From G965267185 sp965267185 (GTDB lineage: Bacteria; Pseudomonadota; Alphaproteobacteria; UBA6615): a stretch of DNA of 64,000 bases. The stretch lies in contig OZ253937.1 of NCBI GenBank assembly GCA_965267185.1, forward strand, positions 558,001 through 622,000. Direction: 5' to 3'. The translations under genes and the position numbers were made by a program. Under the pieces are notes generated by a model. That model worked only from the letters and a program-made list of their open reading frames with translations, was not told the DNA's origin and ran no database searches. This document shows positions 24,714 to 33,626 of the stretch, piece by piece (the stretch's first letter is position 1; every line of letters starts with the position of its first letter).

Positions 24714-26372
24714 TTAGTTGTTGACGGTTTGCATCAGCGTTTCGACCTCGCGAATCAACCGCAGGAACTCGGCCCGCTCGCCGTTGGGATCGGCGCCGCG
24801 GGCGTTTTCGGCGAGTTGCGCGATTTGGTCGAGGCCGTAGTCTGCGAGGTCGGGCGTGTGGCGTAGCACCAGCCCGAAAGCCGCGACCGCTGTGGCGAAG
24901 CGTGCTTCCTGCGGTGAGCCAACGAGGCTCTCATGAGCGTCGGCGATGTCGATCGCGCGCGACATTTCGTCGGCGCGCGACTGCCCCGGAAGTTTGTAGC
25001 GGATGCTCAGATAGGCGAATTCCTGCGCTGTATCGCGGCCTGTGGTGTTACGTGCCGCCGAGTTTCGCTCGTTTATGTCGACGTGGCGGCTTTGGTAGCG
25101 CAGCGGGCGGTTGTGCGGCGGCGATCCCACGGGACGAAACTCGTACAGCAGCGTCACGCTGTGGCCTGTACCCACTTCGCCGGCGTCGACGCGGTCGTCG
25201 GTGAAGTCGCGGTTCGACAGTTGCCGGGTCTCATAGCCGATCAAACGATACTCCGCGACTTGTTCGGGATTGAACTCGATCTGGGCTTTAACGTCGTCGG
25301 CGACCGGAGTCAGGGTGGAACGCAGCTGATCGTCGAACAGGCGGCGCGCCTCGCCGAGCCCGTCGATATAGGCGGCAATACCATTACCGCGTTGCGCGAG
25401 GCTCTGGGCGATCCGGTCGTTGAGGTTGCCGGTACCGACGGTAAACACGGATAGATACACGCCGCTTTTGCGTTTGGCAGCGATGAGGTCGCCTACTGTG
25501 CGGCTATCGCTGGGGCCGACGTTGAAGTCGCCGTCGCTGAACAGCATCACCCGGTTCACCGAGTCGGGTTCGCGATACTCTTCGGCCAGACGATAGGCGA
25601 GCCGCAACCCGTCACCGCCCGCGGTGCTGCCGCCCGGCGAAAGTCCTTCGATCTCGTCGAGCAGACGGTTCTTTTGGCGCCCGGAGAGCGGTTGCAGAAC
25701 GACGCGTGCCGACCCGGCGTAGACCACCAGGGCGGCGCGGTCCTGCTCGCGCATCTGCCGTACCAGCACCTTCAGCGACCGTTTGACCAGCGGGAGGCGG
25801 TCGTTCGCGTTCATGGAACCCGAGACGTCGACCAGAAACACCAGGTTGGCGGGCGGGCGCTCGGTCTCAGCGGGCGGTTCCCACGCCTTAATGCCCACAT
25901 GCAGCAGACGTGTGTCGGCATTCCAGGGGCTCGGCAGAACGCTGGCGTTCACGGCGAAGGGGCGGGACCGGTCCCGGGGAGCGGGATAAGCATATTTGAA
26001 GTAATTCACCATCTCTTCAAGCCGCAATGCGTCGCGCGGCGGCAGGAAACCATCCCGGATCATCCGGCGCATACGGCTGTAGGCTGCGGTATCGACTTCC
26101 ATGGCAATCGTGGAGAGCGGTGTGGTGCGAACCTGCTGCCAATCATTCTCGGTGAAGCCCGGATAGCGCTCGGTTTCCGGCGAATAGGTCACAGTGGGGG
26201 CGGCCGCTGAAAGCGCCGCCGACCGCGCTGTTCCGCCGGCGTAAACGCCTGATGCCGCACCCGTTGATGCGCCCTGCTGGGCTTGGTCGCAGGCGGCGAG
26301 CAGAACCGCGGCGGTAAGCGCTGCAACCAAACCGAGCCTGCCCCGCCCGGTCGTTACCGATCCTTGTTTCAT
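24714..26372 (-). CDS. VWA-domain lipoprotein (YfbK-like)
   Basis: This 552-aa protein has a lipoprotein signal (LLAAC, Cys28), a YfbK-like N-terminal segment (about residues 95-170, TPLSTIAMEVDTAAYSRMRR), and a von Willebrand A domain (about 185-365) with the metal site DVSGSMNANDR. A DUF3520-type C-terminal part follows, with ATAVAAFGLVLR near the end. ATG 26372 (MKQGSV) gives the natural signal peptide; the longer frame does not. The function of this family is not established. It interrupts the flagellar region but shows no motility motif. Confidence 0.82.
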   Translation of the reverse strand: MKQGSVTTGRGRLGLVAALTAAVLLAACDQAQQGASTGAASGVYAGGTARSAALSAAAPTVTYSPETERYPGFTENDWQQVRTTPLSTIAMEVDTAAYSRMRRMIRDGFLPPRDALRLEEMVNYFKYAYPAPRDRSRPFAVNASVLPSPWNADTRLLHVGIKAWEPPAETERPPANLVFLVDVSGSMNANDRLPLVKRSLKVLVRQMREQDRAALVVYAGSARVVLQPLSGRQKNRLLDEIEGLSPGGSTAGGDGLRLAYRLAEEYREPDSVNRVMLFSDGDFNVGPSDSRTVGDLIAAKRKSGVYLSVFTVGTGNLNDRIAQSLAQRGNGIAAYIDGLGEARRLFDDQLRSTLTPVADDVKAQIEFNPEQVAEYRLIGYETRQLSNRDFTDDRVDAGEVGTGHSVTLLYEFRPVGSPPHNRPLRYQSRHVDINERNSAARNTTGRDTAQEFAYLSIRYKLPGQSRADEMSRAIDIADAHESLVGSPQEARFATAVAAFGLVLRHTPDLADYGLDQIAQLAENARGADPNGERAEFLRLIREVETLMQTVNN

Positions 26373-26597
26373 GATGATTCCCCGTTGAGTTATGCGGAGA
26401 GCCAAGATTTGCCGCGTTTCGGGCAGGTTTTGGGAGTGGCGGCGGCAATGCCGTGACCGAACTGGGGCGAAAGTTTGGTTCTGTACACCAGCTTTGAGGG
26501 TCAGCACCGCCGGCCCATGGATTGCCGGAATATGGCGCGGGCCGCGTAGGAGCGATTTACGGCTCTAATCGAAATTAAAACACCTTATGAGAAAAAC

Positions 26598-26618
26598 GTT
26601 TTAAATAACTGTTTTAAA
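26598..26618 (+). repeat. Two direct GTTTTAAA repeats, 13 bp apart
   Basis: GTTTTAAA occurs at 26598-26605 and 26611-26618, separated by TAACT, in the AT-rich part of the flgB upstream region. The spacing is a little over one helical turn. This could be a regulator site or only AT-rich promoter DNA. Confidence 0.4.
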
Positions 26619-26651
26619 ACACGAAAATACGATGCCAAGGGGTGGCGCCGT

Positions 26652-26667
26652 TTAACCCTTTGTTAAC
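26652..26667 (+). promoter_or_regulatory. Consensus CtrA box upstream of the flgBC-fliE-fliQR-flhB operon
   Basis: TTAACCCTTTGTTAAC is a perfect TTAA-N7-TTAAC site about 105 bp before the flgB start. CtrA binds this motif in Caulobacter and relatives and switches on early flagellar operons. cckA, encoding the kinase that feeds CtrA, lies 110 bp after the last gene of the operon. Confidence 0.65.
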
Positions 26668-26771
26668 AGCCAAGAGAGATACTCGGGATGTAGGCAAAAT
26701 TTTCGATAAATGTTTGCTATTGCCTGCCAGGGCGGCGCGAACGGGCCCCTGGGGCAGGCGGAACGGTACGG

Positions 26772-27182
26772 ATGGATTTCAATAACGTCCCGATAATGCA
26801 GATGATGACCAAGAAGATGTCTTGGTTGTCGCGCCGTACGGAAGTGATTGCGCAAAACGTCTCCAATTCCGATACGCCCCGCTATCAAGCGCGCGATCTG
26901 AAGCCGGTCAACTTTCGCGAGCTTGTCGAGCGCGAAGCCGGTCCGCAGAACCAAGGCCCGCGCGTAACCCATGCTCGCCACATGACGGGAACGCGTGCGA
27001 ACGTGCCGTTCGATTCGCAGAAGCAGCCCGATAGTTTCGAGGTCAGCATCGACGGTAACGATGTGAGCATCGAGCAGCAACTGACCCGCCTCGGCGAGAC
27101 CCAGCTGTCGTACCAGGCGACGACCAACCTGTACCGCAAGCATATCGACTTATTCCGCATCGCCATCGGCCGTGGCCGCTAG
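26772..27182 (+). CDS. flgB: Flagellar basal-body rod protein FlgB
   Basis: This 136-aa proximal rod protein has the N-terminal motif RRTEVIAQNVSNSDTPRYQA and the C-terminal TQLSYQATTNLYRKHIDLFR. It leads an operon of early rod and export genes, with flgC 23 bp downstream. Confidence 0.94.
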   Translation: MDFNNVPIMQMMTKKMSWLSRRTEVIAQNVSNSDTPRYQARDLKPVNFRELVEREAGPQNQGPRVTHARHMTGTRANVPFDSQKQPDSFEVSIDGNDVSIEQQLTRLGETQLSYQATTNLYRKHIDLFRIAIGRGR

Positions 27183-27205
27183 CGCGACGCTTAGGAGGAC
27201 CTCCG

Positions 27206-27616
27206 TTGTCTGAATTCCAAAAAGCCATGCAGGTCGCGACCTCCGGCATGATTGCGCAGAACGTCCGAGTCCGGGTGATCTCGCAGAACATCGCCAACGC
27301 CGAGAGCCTGGCGACGGCCCCTGGTGGCAAGCCCTATCAGCGCCAGACCATTTCCTTCAAAAATGCGATGGACCGCGCCAGCGGCATCGAGGTGGTGAAG
27401 GTCGGCGATATCGGCGTCGACCGGTCGGAGTTCGGCCGGCGGTTCGACCCCGGTCACCCGGCAGCGGATGCCGACGGCTATGTGCTGCTGCCGAACGTCA
27501 AATCGATGATCGAAATGGTCGACCTGCGCCAAGCGCAGCGCAGCTACGAAGCCAATCTGAGGGTCGTCGACGTGGCGCGCACCATGGTGTCGCGCACGAT
27601 CGATTTGCTCCGCTAA
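27206..27616 (+). CDS. flgC: Flagellar basal-body rod protein FlgC
   Basis: This 136-aa rod protein has the N-terminal IRVISQNIANAESLATAPGG-like helix and the C-terminal MVDLRQAQRSYEANLRVVDV. The HPAADADGYVLLPNV segment is typical of FlgC. It starts at TTG 27206 after GGAGG; no in-frame ATG lies at the conserved N-terminus. Confidence 0.93.
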   Translation: MSEFQKAMQVATSGMIAQNVRVRVISQNIANAESLATAPGGKPYQRQTISFKNAMDRASGIEVVKVGDIGVDRSEFGRRFDPGHPAADADGYVLLPNVKSMIEMVDLRQAQRSYEANLRVVDVARTMVSRTIDLLR

Positions 27617-27645
27617 TCGCGGCCGGCACAAAGGAGTAGACGGGT

Positions 27646-27954
27646 ATGACAACAGCTATGTCCACCGCCATCAATGCTTATGTCGACGCGGTAAAACGTG
27701 GCGACGTCGGGGCCGCGCCGCAGGATCAAACGCCCGGTGAGAATTTTGCCGACATGCTCAAATCGGTCGGCGAGAGCGCTTTGCAGGCCGGTCAGAAGGC
27801 CGATCAAATGTCGATCGCCGCGGTCGAGGGCAAGGCCAACGTTGCTGAAGTGGTCACCGCGGTGGCCAATGCCGAGATAGCGCTGCAGACCGTCGTCGCC
27901 GTGCGCGACCAGGTGGTCCAAGCCTATCAAGAAATTCTACGGATGCCGATCTAG
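27646..27954 (+). CDS. fliE: Flagellar hook-basal body protein FliE
   Basis: This 102-aa protein joins the MS ring to the rod. It has the FliE pattern FADMLKSVGESALQAGQKAD and the C-terminal helix VVAVRDQVVQAYQEILRMPI. It starts at ATG 27646 after AAGGAG. It lies 29 bp after flgC and 44 bp before fliQ. Confidence 0.92.
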   Translation: MTTAMSTAINAYVDAVKRGDVGAAPQDQTPGENFADMLKSVGESALQAGQKADQMSIAAVEGKANVAEVVTAVANAEIALQTVVAVRDQVVQAYQEILRMPI

Positions 27955-27998
27955 GTAGGACGCGCCGTCGCTGGTTCCCCGTCGCAGAAAGCGTTTAC

Positions 27999-28265
27999 AT
28001 GGATATGGCCCAGGTGCTCGACGTGTCGCGTGAAGCGATCGTCGTTCTGTTGAAACTAGCCGCACCGTTGATGATCCTGTCCCTGGTGGTCGGGCTGGTG
28101 ATTTCGCTGTTCCAAGCGCTCACCCAGATCCAGGAAATGACCCTGGCGTTCGTGCCGAAAATCTTGGTGATCTTCATCTCGCTGCTGTTCTTCCTGCCGT
28201 TCATGATCACCACGCTGGTCGTCTTCACCCAGGGGCTGGCCGACCGAATCATCGGTCTCGGCTGA
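27999..28265 (+). CDS. fliQ: Flagellar export protein FliQ
   Basis: This 88-aa protein with two membrane helices is part of the FliPQR export gate. The signature VGLVISLFQALTQIQEMTL and the following VPKILVIFISLLFFLPFM are clear. It is followed 10 bp later by fliR. Confidence 0.93.
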   Translation: MDMAQVLDVSREAIVVLLKLAAPLMILSLVVGLVISLFQALTQIQEMTLAFVPKILVIFISLLFFLPFMITTLVVFTQGLADRIIGLG

Positions 28266-28275
28266 GCGCCGCCCT

Positions 28276-29040
28276 ATGCTCGAAGGGCTGCTGGTCAACG
28301 ACGTTTACGTGTTCTTCGCGATATTCGCGCGGCTGGGCGCCGCCGTGATGGTGTTGCCGGGGTTCGGCGAGTTGACGATTCCGGGGCGGGTGCGCCTCAC
28401 ATTCGCCCTGGCATTATCGTTCGTCCTTTTTCCCGTGGTCGTCGGCCACATCCCGCCGATGCCCGCGAACCCGTTCGGGCTCGCCGCGTTTTTCATCGGC
28501 GAGCTGCTCTACGGCATCGTCATCGGCGCTATCGCGCGTATTTTGGTTTCGGGCTTGCAGGTCGCGGGCACGATCATCGCCTTTAATATCGGCCTCGGCG
28601 CTGCCCAGTTGTTCAACCCCACCTTCGGCCAACAGGGCGCGATCACCGGCGCGTTCCTGGCGACCCTTGGGGTAACGTTGCTGTTCGTCACCAACATGCA
28701 TCACCTGATGCTGTTCGCGTTGGTCGACAGTTACGAACTGTTCGCCCCCGGCGGCGCCTTTCCGGTCGGCGATTTCTCCGATGTCGCGGCGCGGTTCGTC
28801 GCCCGTAGTTTCCGCATGGGCCTGCAGATTGCCATGCCGGTGGTCGTCATCGCCATGTTGATTTACATCGCAATGGGGCTGATGGCGCGGCTGATGCCGC
28901 AGATTCAGGTGTTTTTCATCGCGCTGCCGCTGCAAATGCTGATCGGCTTTGCCATCCTGGCGATTACCATCGCTGCTGGCATGCTGCTCTTCCTCGAGCA
29001 GTTCGAAGCCTCGCTGCGCGAATTTTTGATCATTAGCTAA
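28276..29040 (+). CDS. fliR: Flagellar export protein FliR
   Basis: This 254-aa protein with about six membrane helices belongs to the export gate. It shows LGAAVMVLPGFGELTIPGRVRL near the N-terminus and GLGAAQLFNPTFGQQGAI in the middle, both typical of FliR. It lies between fliQ and flhB in the usual order. Confidence 0.93.
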   Translation: MLEGLLVNDVYVFFAIFARLGAAVMVLPGFGELTIPGRVRLTFALALSFVLFPVVVGHIPPMPANPFGLAAFFIGELLYGIVIGAIARILVSGLQVAGTIIAFNIGLGAAQLFNPTFGQQGAITGAFLATLGVTLLFVTNMHHLMLFALVDSYELFAPGGAFPVGDFSDVAARFVARSFRMGLQIAMPVVVIAMLIYIAMGLMARLMPQIQVFFIALPLQMLIGFAILAITIAAGMLLFLEQFEASLREFLIIS

Positions 29041-29052
29041 GGCGCGAGCGCG

Positions 29053-30159
29053 ATGGCCGAGGGTGATGATGACAGCCAAAAAACAGAAGAACCGACCCAC
29101 AAGCGGTTAGCGGACTCGCGCAACCGCGGCGACGTTGCGAATTCGCGCGAGGTCGCCAACTGGTTCATGCTGTTTTCGGGCGCGGTCGCCGTCGCCCTGT
29201 TTGCGCCGTTCAGCGCAACCAAATTACTCGATCTCGCCTACCGGTTTCTCGAACGGCCACACGACATTCCGGTCGATCCCGGTGCGCTCGGCCCGCTCGT
29301 GGCTGAACTCGGCTGGGGCGTCGGGTTGGCGATCGCCGCGCCGATCGGGCTGTTCATTATCGCCGCTATTTCGTCCTCTATCGTCCAGTACGGTCTGCTG
29401 TTTGCGCCGGAGAAAATAAAACCGTCGCTCAGCAAGATTTCACCGATCGCCGGCGCCAAGCGCATGTTTTCGTTGCGCTCGCTCGCCGAGCTTCTCAAGG
29501 GCCTGATAAAAATCAGCTTGGTCGCTGCGATCGCCGTCGTCGTCATCATGCCGGTGTTCGATAGGCTGCCTCTCATGCCGTCGATGACGCTGCCGGTGTC
29601 GCTCAACGTTCTGTACGACACGGTGGTGCGGATGCTCGCCGGGGTGGTCGCGGTGATCACCGCGCTGGCGCTGCTCGATTATTTCTATCAGATCTACGAG
29701 CACCGCAAGAAACTGCGGATGACCCAGCAGGAAGTGCGCGACGAGACACGGCAGGCCGAAGGCGATCCCCATGTGAAGGCGCGGCTGCGCCAGATCCGCA
29801 CCGAACGTGCGCGCCAGCGCATGATGCAAGCGGTTCCCGAGGCCGACGTGGTGATCACCAACCCGACCCATTACGCCGTCGCTCTGAAATACGATCATGA
29901 AGAAATGGACGCCCCGAAGGTTGTCGCCAAGGGTGTCGACGAGGTGGCGCGGCGCATCCGTAACAAGGCCGAGGAGCACGAGGTTCCGCTGTTCGAGAAT
30001 CCGCCGTTGGCGCGGGCGCTCTACGGTGCCGTCGACCTCAACCAGTACATTCAGCCCGAGCACTATCATGCGGTCGCCGAAATCATCGCCTTCGTGATGG
30101 GTGTCAAAAAAGACCGGCCACGTCCCACGATGGAGCCGGTGGACGACTCTGGCGATTGA
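29053..30159 (+). CDS. flhB: Flagellar export switch protein FlhB
   Basis: This 368-aa protein has an N-terminal FlhB motif (SQKTEEPTHKRLADSRNRGD), four membrane helices (about residues 33-215), and a cytoplasmic domain with the autocleavage site NPTH in DVVITNPTHYAVAL. Cleavage there switches export from hook to filament subunits. It is the last flagellar gene of the operon and is complete, unlike the short fhlB-like paralogue at 23811. Confidence 0.95.
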   Translation: MAEGDDDSQKTEEPTHKRLADSRNRGDVANSREVANWFMLFSGAVAVALFAPFSATKLLDLAYRFLERPHDIPVDPGALGPLVAELGWGVGLAIAAPIGLFIIAAISSSIVQYGLLFAPEKIKPSLSKISPIAGAKRMFSLRSLAELLKGLIKISLVAAIAVVVIMPVFDRLPLMPSMTLPVSLNVLYDTVVRMLAGVVAVITALALLDYFYQIYEHRKKLRMTQQEVRDETRQAEGDPHVKARLRQIRTERARQRMMQAVPEADVVITNPTHYAVALKYDHEEMDAPKVVAKGVDEVARRIRNKAEEHEVPLFENPPLARALYGAVDLNQYIQPEHYHAVAEIIAFVMGVKKDRPRPTMEPVDDSGD

Positions 30160-30269
30160 TCGCCCGGCGGGGCGCGGCAACGGTTGCCATGGCTTCGGCG
30201 CACGTGACAATTTGACGGCGCGCGTTAATAAGGCTGTTGCGCCGGCTAAGGGAAACTCGTTCGAACCCG

Positions 30270-32792
30270 ATGACTGTATTGGACAAGCACGTCGCTGAGG
30301 ACCGGGGCGCGGTGTGGCGCGACCCCGCCTGGCTCGGCATCGTGGCGCTCCTCGTGATCACCAGCGCTGCGGTGATCGGCGCGATTGCCGGGCGCACGGC
30401 GGAAACTATCGATGTGTGGACTCTCGCGGTTGGTGGGGTTGCGGTCGCCGCGGCGGCGGCGGCCAGCGTGGCGGTTCTGGCGTGGCGCCAGCAAGCGCCG
30501 CCCATCGAAGCATCGCCGTTCGGCTTGTTCGTCGACACGCTGCCCCATGCCAGCGTAATCGTCGATGCCAGCGGCCGGGCGCAAGCGGCAAATAGTCAGT
30601 TCCAAGCGCTGTTTCCCGGTGCCGACCACGCACCGTTGATGGCGTTGAAGCGGCGCCTTGGCGATTCCGTTGATGCGGTGAGTGTCATCGACCGCCTGAC
30701 CGCGGCCGTTGCCTCCGGACATGCGGCGAAGGAACCGGTCGGAGCGGTCGGCGATGATGGCGATATCGAATGGCTTTGCGTGTCGGCATCGCCGGTCGCC
30801 GACCACAGCGGTTGTACCCTGTGGTCCATCGAAGACATCACGGACCGCCGCGCTCTCGAGGCCGAAGCGGCCGAAATTCAAGCGACGCTTACCGAGCTCG
30901 TCGAGGCCGCGCCGGTCGGTCTCTACGCCGTCGACCAAGACGGCCGCTTCTTGACGGTCAACGGCGCGTTCGCGGCAATGCTCGGCTATGAGGCAGGCGC
31001 GATCGAGGAACAGGGCTTGCGCCTGCACGACGTGTTGATGGAGCCGCCGCCGTCGGTGCCGGCCCACCGGGTCGCGGATATCGGCGAATCGGAGCGCGGT
31101 GCGGACGGCCTCACGGTGCAGTTTCGGGACCGCAAGGGCAATCCGCTGCAACTTGTCGTCGTCGAAACCGACAGCGGTAACGGCAGCGCTGTCGAGGCCA
31201 CGGGCATGGTGCGCCCTGTCGTGTTGGATCAGCAAGCGGCGCCTGCCTCTGCCGAGAACGAGCGCCGGTTCGAGCGCATGTTCGCCGAGGCGCCCGTCGG
31301 CGTCGTTTTGCTTGACGACGAAGGCCAAGTGCTCGAATCGAACCGCGCCTGGCGGAACCTGGTGGCGCCCGGTGATGGCGATCTGAACGGCCGCCCGGTT
31401 ACCGATCTGGTCGCCGACGAAGAGGTGAGTAAGGTCGAGAATTGGCTCGAGCGCATCGCCCACGATGCCGCCTCGGTCACGCCGCAAGATGTCACCCTGC
31501 GCACCAAGACGGTGTCCGATACGCCGCGCGTCGCCACTATGTATTTCAGCTATTTGGAAGGTGCGGACGACAACGGCCGGCTGATTATCCATTTCCATGA
31601 CGCGACCGGGCAGCGCAATCTGGAAGAGCAGTTTGCGCAAAGCCAGAAGATGCAGGCGGTGGGCCAATTGGCCGGCGGGGTCGCGCACGATTTCAACAAT
31701 TTGCTGACCGCGATGATTGGGTTTTGCGATCTACTGCTGCTGCGCCACAGCCCGGGCGACCAGTCGTTCGGTGACATTATGCAGATCAAGCAGAACGCCA
31801 ACCGGGCGGCCCGGCTGGTGCGCCAGCTGTTGGCGTTCTCGCGCCAGCAGACGCTGCAGCCGCGTGTGCTCAGCATTACCGACGTGTTGGGCGATCTGAA
31901 CAACCTGCTGCGCCGGCTGATCGGTGCCAATATCGATCTCACAATCACACATGGCCGCGAACTGGGGCAGGTTCGCGTCGACCAGGGGCAGCTCGAACAG
32001 GTGGTGATCAATTTGGCGGTCAACGCGCGCGACGCCATGCCCGAAGGCGGCGATCTCGCGATTCGCACCTACAACGAGTCGGTGATCGTCGAGACCCGGC
32101 GCGGGTCCGAAATCGTCATGCCCGGCGACTATGTGGTGATCGAAGTCGCCGACAATGGCAGCGGCATCAAGGCCGATAATCTGGAACGCATTTTTGAGCC
32201 TTTCTTCACCACCAAGGAGGTCGGCGACGGCACCGGCCTTGGCCTCTCGACGGTCTACGGCATTGTGAAGCAGACCGGCGGGCAGATCTTTGTCGATAGC
32301 ACTGTGGGGGAGGGGACCAAGTTCACCATCATGATCCCCCGCTACGAGCCCACCGCCGCCGACGAAGCCCGCAAAGCCGACGCTGCGGAAAGTCCGGAGG
32401 CCGCTGACACCACGGGTGCGGGAACCGTGCTGCTGGTCGAAGACGAAGATGCAGTGCGGCTGTTCTCCGCCCGGGCGTTACGCGCGAAAGGCTACAAGGT
32501 GCTCGAAGCGCGCACCGGCGAGGCGGCGCTCGAACTGCTCGAGGTGGTCGATGACTATATCGATCTGATGATCACCGATGCGGTGATGCCCGAAATGGAC
32601 GGACCGACCCTCATCAAGGAACTGCGCGAAACCCGGCCCGAGCTGCGGGTCATCTGCATCTCCGGGTATGCGGAAGAAACGTTCCGCGACAAACTCGGCG
32701 AAAGCGACGACATCCACTTTTTGCCGAAACCGTTCAGCCTCGACCAGCTCGCCGGCAAGGTGAAGGACGTGATGAGCTTGCCGGCCGGGTAG
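30270..32792 (+). CDS. cckA: Hybrid sensor histidine kinase CckA
   Basis: This 840-aa protein has two N-terminal membrane helices (about residues 21-65) and PAS-like domains (around 80-190, 205-310, 335-450). A HisKA domain follows with the phospho-accepting His in LAGGVAHDFNNLLTAMIGF, then an HATPase domain with NGSGI and a C-terminal receiver whose Asp lies in DLMITDAVMPEMDGP. This layout and the H-box are those of CckA, which passes phosphate through ChpT to CtrA. ATG 30270 was chosen over an upstream in-frame start because it precedes the membrane helices directly. The last codons recur twice downstream, at 33459 and 34266. Confidence 0.9.
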   Translation: MTVLDKHVAEDRGAVWRDPAWLGIVALLVITSAAVIGAIAGRTAETIDVWTLAVGGVAVAAAAAASVAVLAWRQQAPPIEASPFGLFVDTLPHASVIVDASGRAQAANSQFQALFPGADHAPLMALKRRLGDSVDAVSVIDRLTAAVASGHAAKEPVGAVGDDGDIEWLCVSASPVADHSGCTLWSIEDITDRRALEAEAAEIQATLTELVEAAPVGLYAVDQDGRFLTVNGAFAAMLGYEAGAIEEQGLRLHDVLMEPPPSVPAHRVADIGESERGADGLTVQFRDRKGNPLQLVVVETDSGNGSAVEATGMVRPVVLDQQAAPASAENERRFERMFAEAPVGVVLLDDEGQVLESNRAWRNLVAPGDGDLNGRPVTDLVADEEVSKVENWLERIAHDAASVTPQDVTLRTKTVSDTPRVATMYFSYLEGADDNGRLIIHFHDATGQRNLEEQFAQSQKMQAVGQLAGGVAHDFNNLLTAMIGFCDLLLLRHSPGDQSFGDIMQIKQNANRAARLVRQLLAFSRQQTLQPRVLSITDVLGDLNNLLRRLIGANIDLTITHGRELGQVRVDQGQLEQVVINLAVNARDAMPEGGDLAIRTYNESVIVETRRGSEIVMPGDYVVIEVADNGSGIKADNLERIFEPFFTTKEVGDGTGLGLSTVYGIVKQTGGQIFVDSTVGEGTKFTIMIPRYEPTAADEARKADAAESPEAADTTGAGTVLLVEDEDAVRLFSARALRAKGYKVLEARTGEAALELLEVVDDYIDLMITDAVMPEMDGPTLIKELRETRPELRVICISGYAEETFRDKLGESDDIHFLPKPFSLDQLAGKVKDVMSLPAG

Positions 32793-32795
32793 CGC
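32733..32795 (+). repeat. cckA 3'-end repeat, copy 1 (functional gene end)
   Basis: These bases encode the last 19 residues of CckA (FSLDQLAGKVKDVMSLPAG), the stop, and CGC. Diverged copies occur at 33459-33515 and 34266-34313. Confidence 0.85.
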
Positions 32796-32908
32796 CTCGT
32801 ATTTGTTTGCTTCGGCTTCTTGAGTTTCGACAGCACAGTTAGGGAATGGCTTTGTCGTGCACTCCAACCAGCGCTTAATATTATTTTCAACTTGTTGCCG
32901 GGATATCC

Positions 32909-33463
32909 ATGCGAACAATTATGCCTGCCTTCGAAAGGCACCCCAAAGAAGCCGAAATTATTGGCAGACTGTTGGCTGGTTATGGCGAGCTCGAATTCGA
33001 CCTTGCATTGTGCGCAGCCGCCACAATGGACGACAAAGATAGTGCAGTTCGCGTTGTGTTCAGAGTTCGTGGCGAAGAAACTCGGATACTCGTGACTGAT
33101 GCCCTAATGCGTGTGAAATATGAAGATGCTGGACTCGCGGAACCCTATGCCAGAGCCATTAGTGGGATGCATTGGTGCCGAAAACTACGCAACCAATATG
33201 CCCACTGCCATTGGGCAGACGACGACAAAAGATTGCGGTTCACGAACATTGAAAAAGCTGCGCGCTCGAACAATCGCACAGTGGGACTAACGATTGTGGG
33301 AGTTGATCTCGATCTGCTTCAATCTCAGGAAGCGTTTTACAAATACGTTCAGGACCTTTTCCATTACTTGTATCACGAATATCTGAAGCTGGAGGGGACA
33401 CTATCCAGCCACGTTTTCTCAATTCCTCCGAACAAAGAACCGCCCCCTCGGCACAGTCCTTAG
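32909..33463 (+). CDS. HEPN-like RNxxxH protein A (hypothetical)
   Basis: This 184-aa soluble protein is mainly helical. It has an RX4H motif at residues 94-99 (CRKLRNQYAHCHW), as in HEPN-fold RNases and their inactive relatives, and lies in the AT-rich island between cckA and recA. No antitoxin-like partner is next to it. The last bases of the gene (33459-33463) overlap the second copy of the cckA end in a different reading frame. Start at ATG 32909; 32921 is also possible. RNase activity is inference from the motif alone. Confidence 0.6.
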   Translation: MRTIMPAFERHPKEAEIIGRLLAGYGELEFDLALCAAATMDDKDSAVRVVFRVRGEETRILVTDALMRVKYEDAGLAEPYARAISGMHWCRKLRNQYAHCHWADDDKRLRFTNIEKAARSNNRTVGLTIVGVDLDLLQSQEAFYKYVQDLFHYLYHEYLKLEGTLSSHVFSIPPNKEPPPRHSP

Positions 33464-33515
33464 CCTTAAACTAACTGGCAAGGTGAAGGGCGTACTGAGC
33501 CTGCTGGCAGGTTAG
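33459..33515 (+). repeat. cckA 3'-end repeat, copy 2 (diverged)
   Basis: In frame this reads LSLKLTGKVKGVLSLLAG and a stop, against FSLDQLAGKVKDVMSLPAG in CckA, with one codon deleted. About 35 of the last 45 bases match, and many differences are synonymous (CTC/CTA, GTG/GTA, TTG/CTG, GCC/GCA, GGG/GGT). It sits directly after HEPN-like gene A. Confidence 0.7.
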
Positions 33516-33626
33516 AAATGTCACCGAGGCAAGTTGTTTGTTTTTGTTTTGGCTACAAAGACAGCTACCATTTAAGCTCACAACTAGTACGCCATTTAAT
33601 TCGTTCGCTACCAGTAGATCGATTAG

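Larger units (their letters stand above)
26373..26771. other. Divergent intergenic region between the VWA gene and flgB
   Basis: This 399-bp region has no gene. Its middle (about 26560-26625) is strikingly AT-rich, with a 13-bp-spaced direct repeat, and a perfect CtrA box follows at 26652. It should hold the promoters of both flanking transcription units. I could not place a convincing sigma-54 or sigma-70 pair. Confidence 0.7.
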
